Shown: piece after piece, positions 60,601-64,000 of the stretch
Numbering within the stretch: the first letter of the stretch is position 1
How the letters are laid out: each line of letters begins with the position of its first letter
NCBI RefSeq assembly: GCF_965363235.1
Contig: NC_134844.1
Span: 87,754,664-87,818,663, forward strand
DNA from: Mytilus galloprovincialis
Lineage: Eukaryota; Mollusca; Bivalvia; Mytilida; Mytilidae
Length of the DNA stretch: 64,000 bases
Direction: 5' to 3'
The notes under the pieces: model-generated
Database searches by the model: none
Told to the model about the DNA's origin: nothing
Seen by the model: the letters and a program-made list of their open reading frames with translations, nothing else
Position numbers and translations under genes: made by a program

Positions 60601-61635
60601 CATATTTCAATAACAAAGTTACATCTTGACACGAAATGGAATATTCTTTTTAAAAAGATGTTCATTATTAAAAAAAATAGGCTCATTGAAGGATCTGCAA
60701 CAAACAAACACCAATCGAAATTTAACTATCTTCATTAACATGATTAAGTTTATAAAATTTTATTGTTTGAATATATATATGTAGATTTATTCAAATAGGA
60801 CTTTTCTTTTTAAACACGACAATTAATCTATTTTTAGGAGTGTCTTATTATCGTTATACATCTGTTTGGCAGTTTTTATGATGGTTTGTATGATTATTTA
60901 TCTCTATCATAATTTTCAATATTTCATTGTATTTGTGTGATTCTTGTTTGTTTTCCCATTTACTTCCGTTAATATACCTATATTTACTACACATTTTTGA
61001 ACATTTTCAATGCTATTTAGCTGTTTTGATTTGAGCGCCATTGGTAAATATAATGCAGACGACCCATGTGTCTAGCGCACTAAACAACACATTTGGTATA
61101 TTTGATTTCATCTAGGGAGTAAAACTAAATTGCAATTGGTTTTTTTTCACCTAGTTTTATCCGTTTGCTTTTTTTATATGTACCAAACACCGAAAACGTC
61201 TTATGCAAAGTATATGTTTTTTAAGTTTCATAACCAATATTCTCTAACCCCCCACCCCCCAAAAAATGATTAAAAAACGGAATGAGCAAATGAATGACTA
61301 CATTGATAAATTCTGATAATGCATTTATCAAATCAGAAAGCAATATATTTTCAACTTAGATATTGGTTTTGCTTAACTTTATGCTTTAACAAAAATATGT
61401 ATTTCCAATTCTTTGGTTTTGATAAATTCGTTTTCAGTTACTTGAGATGGCATACATAGTGTTAGCGGCCGTATTTAGTATTTCAAACCACGTCAACAGA
61501 GATTATATAGATCATATAGGGGATTTGTATGTATTCTTGGCTATAGGAAGCATTGTCCTGGTGTCATGCTTCATGATCGTTAGATTTGCTGGTTTGATTG
61601 TTGTTCTTAAAAAATGGAAGAGGAGCCTGTATGTG
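41008..61635 (+). CDS. Poly-tetraspanin: at least three tetraspanin units fused in one frame (3' end outside)
   Basis: Fifteen exons join without a stop into 610 codons from ATG 41008: 41008-41082, 42698-42928, 43863-43937, 44926-45030, 45868-46023, 47596-47753, 48885-48930, 49944-50174, 50860-50934, 52366-52440, 57641-57787, 58687-58770, 60275-60402, 60838-60883, 61438-61635. All borders are AG/GT and phases match. Unit 1 (residues 1 to about 225) has four helices, a large loop with the tetraspanin CCG motif (165-167), a PGC motif and a possible N-glycosylation site (NGT). A 40-residue basic linker leads to unit 2 (about 268-495) with the same helix order and CC at 412-413. A second linker leads to unit 3, of which the first two helices are seen. 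Tetraspanins organise membrane microdomains and are normally about 200-300 residues with one unit. The fused form is, to my knowledge, unusual. Later exons are not found up to 64000. Confidence 0.8.
41136..41151. repeat. Poly-G tract in intron 1
   Basis: An uninterrupted run of about 15-16 G. Confidence 0.85.
41590..42151 (+). mobile_element. Non-LTR retrotransposon (LINE) RT fragment
   Basis: SELQKAIASLKSDKSPGLDK then INNEMLKAAQL is the start of a LINE RT domain (S-P-G-x-D). After a deletion, a KAFDTVIHEGI...LLQCNINGLFYNILCSTYR block continues the RT. It is truncated and frame-shifted; the clade was not determined. It is interrupted by a MITE at 42152. Confidence 0.7.
42152..42255. mobile_element. 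Small MITE, CAGGGGTAGATCCAG termini
   Basis: Ends CAGGGGTAGATCCAG and GATCCGCTACTG resemble those of 21627-21791; flanks AGATT and GGATT give a near-perfect 5-bp target duplication. Confidence 0.5.
42698..42928 (+). CDS. Exon 2: TM1 end, small loop, TM2, unit 1
   Basis: 231 nt, phase 0/0, acceptor CTTTTTCAG. FFGLGCIGLAFYMK, an acidic small extracellular loop (KYGDRLIDDDVLPALNSL), then TM2 VVFSTVVFFGFEFVNGIFG and the basic turn NKRKN. Same length as exon 8. Confidence 0.88.
43448..43706 (-). repeat. Rep-A copy, inverted, full length
   Basis: AAGATGTGGTATGATTGCCA, TAGGTCACCGTACGGCCTTC, GAGCAAAGCCCATACCGC, AACGGCCCTATTTTATG and TGAATTACAGGCTCC. Confidence 0.8.
43863..43937 (+). CDS. Exon 3: TM3, unit 1
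   Basis: 75 nt, phase 0/0, acceptor TATTTGTAG. YICICLCFILVCIVEIVLWS then LMYYW: a cysteine-rich helix with a conserved-type Glu near its end. The later AG at 43891-43892 is not used because it would break the frame. Confidence 0.8.
44441..44515 (-). repeat. Rep-C fragment
   Basis: GGTGAGTCTTATGTAGACGA, AACGCGCGCCTGACGTA and TTTTTGATAACTATTT; same orientation as 46769. Confidence 0.6.
44628..44903 (+). other. Unassigned ORF in an intron
   Basis: The first 45 codons or so are less AT-rich than the surroundings and look protein-like (KCVSHAAFAVKKASLIAQD, YELTEGLLTVHVQTSR). No family is recognised, and it is not in phase with neighbouring tetraspanin exons. It may be a fragment of a transposed gene or chance. 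Confidence 0.15.
44926..45030 (+). CDS. Exon 4: first part of the large extracellular loop, unit 1
   Basis: 105 nt, phase 0/0. INNALEENIDTFHKRYSGSY then WKALYDC; charged helix A/B region of the tetraspanin EC2, ending just before the CCG exon. Confidence 0.85.
45074..45330. repeat. Rep-A inverted pair (head-to-head)
   Basis: An inverted piece (45074-45180, degenerate) abuts a + copy of the GTGAGCC subfamily (45180-45330, TTCGGTGTGAGCC, GATGGCCGTACATTGACC, CTCACACCACATCTTC). Confidence 0.6.
45573..45782 (-). mobile_element. Rep-D: retroelement 3' end with long A run
   Basis: AGAGGGACATTCAAACTCAT, CATCGCCATGGC, about 30 A, then GGGGGTGATCTCAGGTGCTC. Same order as other Rep-D copies. Confidence 0.6.
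45868..46023 (+). CDS. Exon 5: CCG loop and TM4, unit 1
   Basis: 156 nt, phase 0/0, acceptor GTATTTTAG. LECCGTNGTGNTCSG carries the diagnostic CCG; FPGCFDLYSEKMN is the PxxC-like end; VYLGIIIVCFLCQ starts TM4. Confidence 0.92.
46769..46835 (-). repeat. Rep-C fragment
   Basis: CTGATGAGTCTTATGTAGAC, GAAACGCGCGTCTGGCGTAT and ACTTTTGATAACTATTT. Confidence 0.65.
46958..47380 (+). mobile_element. Probable tRNA-derived SINE
   Basis: A B-box-like GTTCGAAGTC (47069-47078), a GC-rich body and a 3' end GCCACTGGACGTTAAGCAAC followed by an (ATCA)n tail. That tail is familiar from bivalve SINEs (from memory). It lies in intron 5 of the tetraspanin gene. Confidence 0.5.
47596..47753 (+). CDS. Exon 6: end of TM4 and cytosolic linker 1
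   Basis: 158 nt, phase 0 in, phase 2 out. IIGIGAADY ends TM4; a basic linker of about 40 residues (VKKLSSERRYLLCMKEYGVF, TLLKFLKETWNR) follows where a normal tetraspanin would stop. Confidence 0.85.
48490..48703. mobile_element. Foldback element in intron 6
   Basis: AAGGAGGTAGACCTAGGTTA at the left and AACCAAGGTCTACCCCCTT at the right are inverted; related to 23433-23700 by its right end. Confidence 0.5.
48885..48930 (+). CDS. Exon 7: linker end and TM1 first half, unit 2
   Basis: 46 nt, phase 2 in, phase 0 out, acceptor GTCTTTTTTTCAG. RTPLRIISVIVKSINM. It has no initiator Met at its start, so unit 2 is reached from unit 1. Same length and phases as exon 14. Confidence 0.8.
49944..50174 (+). 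CDS. Exon 8: TM1 end, small loop, TM2, unit 2
   Basis: 231 nt, phase 0/0, exactly the length of exon 2. VSSIALIITSLWFI, a loop with FIYYFRRMDVYGYSYHN, then TM2 FACCTLAIGTFGIVIGVIGL. Confidence 0.88.
50860..50934 (+). CDS. Exon 9: TM3, unit 2
   Basis: 75 nt, phase 0/0, same length as exon 3. TFVSSIAFGGLKIMASIFWV then IMLNE. Confidence 0.85.
51266..51490 (+). mobile_element. Helitron 3'-end fragment
   Basis: CGCGATATCACGGGTGTGTT then CTAG before T is a diverged copy of the 3' end of the Helitron at 36934. The 5' border was not found, so the start given is a guess. Confidence 0.4.
51862..51936 (+). repeat. Rep-B copy, partial
   Basis: GGTTGTTGTCTCTTTTACAT then CCAGTTTCCATTCTC. Confidence 0.5.
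52366..52440 (+). CDS. Exon 10: first part of the large extracellular loop, unit 2
   Basis: 75 nt, phase 0/0. ITRHVDAELTELSGTDIFYT then TLMLK; the homologue of exon 4 but ten codons shorter. Confidence 0.82.
52963..54896. mobile_element. DNA transposon-like element, GGGCGTTTTTC termini
   Basis: The left end GGGCGTTTTTCAATAAAA and the right end TTTTACTGAAAAACGCCC are inverted copies, with ATAT on both outer sides (a possible 4-bp target duplication, though palindromic). Similarity goes on for about 35 bp. No transposase ORF is seen; the interior holds the motif array at 53341-54145. The superfamily was not determined. Confidence 0.6.
53341..54145. repeat. Array of about 11 TCC(A/C)CTACGAAAC motifs
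   Basis: Motif copies at about 53341, 53534, 53692, 53708, 53739 (inverted), 53873, 53892, 53914, 53936, 54111 (inverted) and 54130. Spacing is irregular and both orientations occur. GTCCACTACGAAACG and GTCCCCTACGAAACG are the two forms. Confidence 0.8.
54900..55206. other. Intron, no feature seen
   Basis: Nothing was recognised between the GGGCG element and the second HINE-like element. Confidence 0.4.
55207..56479 (+). mobile_element. HINE-like element 2, about 500-bp core repeats
   Basis: It has the same start hairpin (GCTCACCTGGCCC...), CGTCGTCGT tract and end (GGCTCTTTAGAGCCTCTAGT) as 9645-11680. Here the core is two units of about 500 bp (from about 55290 and 55790), each with CCAAGATGGCCGCCATGG. 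Confidence 0.7.
56843..57042 (+). repeat. Rep-A copy, diverged
   Basis: TCAGTGGTTTTTCGTTCATT, GGGACTTTTATAGCTGTCTA, ATTGTTGTGGCCGTACCAAA and CTACCACATC. Confidence 0.55.
57132..57395 (+). repeat. Rep-C copy
   Basis: CAGACGCGCGTTTCGTCTAC, AAAAGACCCATCAGTGACGC, GAGCATTGAGGACCAAA and GAGGTAGAAAAGCCTTAGTA match 6990-7160. Confidence 0.75.
57641..57787 (+). CDS. Exon 11: CC-containing part of the large loop, unit 2
   Basis: 147 nt, phase 0/0, acceptor CTTTTTTTCAG. FQCCVIKTQSQAFFCYSN; the CC pair is kept but Gly of CCG is Val. The rest is Gly/Ser-rich (NYGSGWNSHG, GSGLYGTNEGEK). Confidence 0.85.
58450..58622. repeat. 28/29-bp minisatellite, about six units
   Basis: Units TATATACATATATGCATTG + ATATCCTGAT alternate with TATATACATCTTGCATTG + ATTTCCTTAT. 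The minus-strand ORF with repeated QDINAYMYIIRKSM is an artefact. Confidence 0.88.
58687..58770 (+). CDS. Exon 12: last loop Cys and TM4, unit 2
   Basis: 84 nt, phase 0/0. YCSEAISGR then LVVISGYYFAFLILGIICD. Together with exon 11 it equals exon 5 of unit 1. Confidence 0.86.
59215..59345 (-). repeat. Rep-B copy, inverted
   Basis: GGAAATGAGGAATATGTCAA, AGAGACAACAACCCGACC and GTCTTCAATGCAGCGAC. Confidence 0.65.
60275..60402 (+). CDS. Exon 13: end of TM4 and cytosolic linker 2
   Basis: 128 nt, phase 0 in, phase 2 out, as in exon 6. IVAPIFISKEFKESQRVN, acidic/basic ERETKETMHLV, then WLNHLVRRDKPR. The linker differs in sequence from linker 1 but has the same place and phase. Confidence 0.83.
60838..60883 (+). 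CDS. Exon 14: TM1 first half, unit 3
   Basis: 46 nt, phase 2 in, phase 0 out, same as exon 7. RSVLLSLYICLAVFMM. Confidence 0.72.
61030..61112 (-). repeat. Degenerate Rep-C fragment
   Basis: AATGCAGACGACCCATGTGT then CTAGCGCACTAAA and TTTGGTATATTTGATTTC keep the order of Rep-C with many changes. Confidence 0.35.
61438..61635 (+). CDS. Exon 15: TM1 end, short loop, TM2, unit 3
   Basis: 198 nt, phase 0/0, homologue of exons 2 and 8 but 11 codons shorter in the small loop. LLEMAYIVLAAVFSISN, NRDYIDHIGDLY, then FLAIGSIVLVSCFMIVRFAG and KKWKRSLYV. Donor GTG|GTAAGC implies further exons. Confidence 0.85.
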
Positions 61636-61751
61636 GTAAGCTATTTAAACTTGAGAACTGAAAAATTGAAAAACAGCGGCTTCATTTCATATAAAATATT
61701 GTTATACTGTATTCGTATTTTATTTGCAAATTCTCTTTGAATCGTTAGGTT

Positions 61752-62046
61752 ATATAAAAGAGATACGAAAGATACCAGATGGACAGTCAAACTCATAAAT
61801 CGAAAACAAACTGACAACGCCATGGCTAAAAATGAAAAAGACGAACAGACAAACAATAGCACCTGGGATCACCCCTAGTTTTTGGAGGGGTTCGTGTTGC
61901 TTATTCTTTAGTTTTCTATGTAGTGTCATGTGTTCTATTGTTTGTCTGTTTCTCTTCTTTCATTTTTTGTCAGACGTTGTCAGTCTATTTTCGATATATG
62001 AGTTTGACTGTCCCTCTGGTATCTTTCGCCCCTCTTTTAAGATTAT
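61752..62046. mobile_element. Head-to-head pair of retroelement 3' ends (Rep-D)
   Basis: The left half (minus sense, 61752-61855) carries GACAGTCAAACTCATAAATC and GACAACGCCATGGC. The right half (plus sense, 61860-62046) carries GGATCACCCCTAGTTTTTGG through GAGTTTGACTGTCCCTCTGG. Together they form a long imperfect palindrome. Broken fossils. Confidence 0.65.
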
Positions 62047-62255
62047 ACAGAGGTTACTTATGGTTTTTACCCGTTTAGTGGAACAATTATATGAAGAAGG
62101 CTTAAAACTCTTAGTACTGTAACTAATATGGATAAGTGCTTTACAGTGCTTTGACGCCAATTGGGACACATTTAGTGTTTATTCTAATCTTATTGTCTGA
62201 AGACATGTTGAAACGATTGAGAACAGATTTTTGTCTACACCCTTACGAAAATTTC

Positions 62256-64000
62256 AACAGGAGTTCAACTGGACTTCAGCTGGACTTGAGACGTATTCCA
62301 GTCTGACTAAGTAAAGTCCAGTCTGACATGAGCCGTACACTTACTTTTTTTTATACTTCGGTTATTTGCCAGCCGGTATTTTTTTAAAAGTCCAACTGTA
62401 CTTTTTGTAATTCTGACAAGAAAATAAACCTGGCTGGACTTTTGGGGGAAATTATTCTTTCTGTAGAATGATCAACAGGATTTTTGTCTTAGAACATTTT
62501 ACAGTGATTTATGAGCAGGAATTAGGAAATTTTCATCAGCCAAATCTGCCCTTACAGAAATAAAAAGTTTGTCACTAGGATTCTGTTTTTGAAAGGAACA
62601 ATTTCTTTCAAAATGGAAAAGAGTTATAAATGAAAATTTGCAAGTTATAATAATGATGTATTTTTTTACAATTTACTTTAAGATCAAACTATAAGATGTG
62701 ATCTTTTCCCCTAATTTTTTTATTTCCATTATAAAATATTTAGAATAGACTGTAAATGGAAAGTTGAAATTTAATATAGATGATATAATTTTGATTGAAT
62801 TATATCCCAGTTAATATGTTTTCAACAATTATTTTAATTTAACATTTTTACTTTTTCATGAAATAAAACCCCTAGCAAAATTACATCTATTAATAGGTTA
62901 AATTTACACATTTTCCAGTATATTTATATTTAATAAGATGAATGCATAAAATAAATAATTATCATCATTCTTTAACATCAATTAGAAACTTGAGCTATAA
63001 CAGGGATTTAATAGCAGTAGTCTTGTAGAGAGTGCCATCTGAGGTTGATCATGAGACCATTTGAAGGATAACACATTTCTAAATACATATATCTGCAATA
63101 ACTATCACTTTTATTAAACATTTAATAATTGAACAAATTAATAATTGATTTCCTTTTTTTTAATATATCACATATTCAAAATTAAGACATATGCAAGAAG
63201 TCATAAGAAGAAAAAAATTCACAGCTCTTCAAACAACCTCATGTATTGCAATACAACACAATTTGAATTTGGAATAAACAGGAAGATGTGTCTTCTTTCT
63301 TAAACAAAATGAGAAATTTACATTGGATGTAAAGCAAGTGTTTGGAAGTAGGTCTTTTCACATCATATAAGAGAAGATGGATCTTTCTGACTAGCATCAA
63401 TTTCAAGTTAGGAAGATTGTTGTTTGCATGTATTTTGGATTGCATATTCTGGTAAGTACAATCTGATTTGCTCTTTTTTCTTCACCATATTGATAAAATG
63501 ATTACAACATTATAAATAGCTTAATTTTTATTTTTGAAGAGTAAAAAGAATTAAAAAAAACTACATAAAATACTTTATTATGCAAAATATTTCAGTTTGA
63601 GTGATTTTCAAAGCTTTACTTTATTTTATGCACTTTAAATTTATTTAGTCTTAATATATAATCATGATAATTATAACCACACATTTTTAGGAGTATAGGC
63701 ATTTAGCTTCACAATTCCCATTTTCTTGATTTTGCCAGTAAAACAGTAGAAAAAAGAAAAAAGAAATAAGCAGTATATGCATAATGCCATCTGTTTTTTT
63801 TTTCTTTTTCAGATTATAACAAGGGATGCATATCAAATCAGAAGAATCCACCATAAGCAGTAGTAATCAAGAGGGAGGGTTCTGCGAGGGTGGAACCCCC
63901 CTCATTTTTTGTGGATCAGCCCCTGCTGAGATCATCTTTGAAGGTCAAACAGAACTTTTTGAAGTCCAGCTGAACTTTTATGAGTTCAGCTGGACTTCTT
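62256..64000. mobile_element. Possible DNA element with AGTCCAGCTG motifs (cut by window end)
   Basis: AACTGGACTTCAGCTGGACT and further AAGTCCAGTCTGAC motifs cluster at 62270-62460. The complementary arrangement GAAGTCCAGCTGAACTTTT and GAGTTCAGCTGGACTTC lies at 63961-63999. The interior is AT-rich and shows no exon that could continue the tetraspanin gene. Confidence 0.4.

Noticed and set aside
1-64000. CRISPR arrays, bacterial operons, tRNA or rRNA genes
   Set aside because: None was seen. The window is animal nuclear DNA; direct repeats found are minisatellites or transposon cores.

Overview
This is eukaryotic, strongly AT-rich, intron-rich and repeat-rich DNA. The repeats (one about 200-270 bp family in at least 14 places, elements with a GCTCACCTGGCCC start hairpin, tandem-core HINE-like elements) and a Pif-like chitin-binding/LamG shell-matrix gene point to a bivalve mollusc, most likely a mussel close to Mytilus. 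The species call is an inference. All real coding content is in short exons; most long ORFs are chance or repeat-derived.

Layout. (1) 1-8.1 kb: two TA-flanked MITEs, then the 3' part of a single-pass membrane protein gene (+, exons 2189-6356). Two of its tail exons lie in an old tandem duplication. (2) 8.1-20 kb: no host gene is recognised. There is a decayed retroelement RT fragment (minus strand) and a CACTA-type DNA transposon (9195-13203, ATG target duplication) with a HINE-like element nested inside it, made of about eleven 166-bp units; scattered repeats follow. (3) 20.06-34.56 kb: a complete-looking nine-exon gene (+) for a secreted protein of about 1257 residues. It has a signal peptide, a low-complexity region, two or three cysteine-rich chitin-binding modules, a LamG domain split over four exons, and a long Thr/Ser/Pro mucin-like tail. 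(4) 34.6-41 kb: intergenic, with a Helitron (36934-37852), many repeats and a possible small cysteine-rich secreted ORF on the minus strand. (5) 41.0-61.6 kb and probably beyond: one gene (+) with at least 15 exons that encodes tetraspanin units fused head to tail. Two full four-helix units and the first half of a third are present in one open frame (610 residues so far), with no stop or new start between units. (6) 61.7-64 kb: a head-to-head pair of retroelement 3' ends and one end of a repeat-bearing element; the rest of the tetraspanin gene must lie outside the window.

The main discovery candidate is the poly-tetraspanin. Exon lengths and phases repeat from unit to unit (231/231/198 nt, 75/75 nt, 46/46 nt, with phase-2 junctions only at the linkers), as expected from duplication inside one gene. 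All gene structures were built by hand from splice signals and frame continuity; no transcript or database evidence was available.
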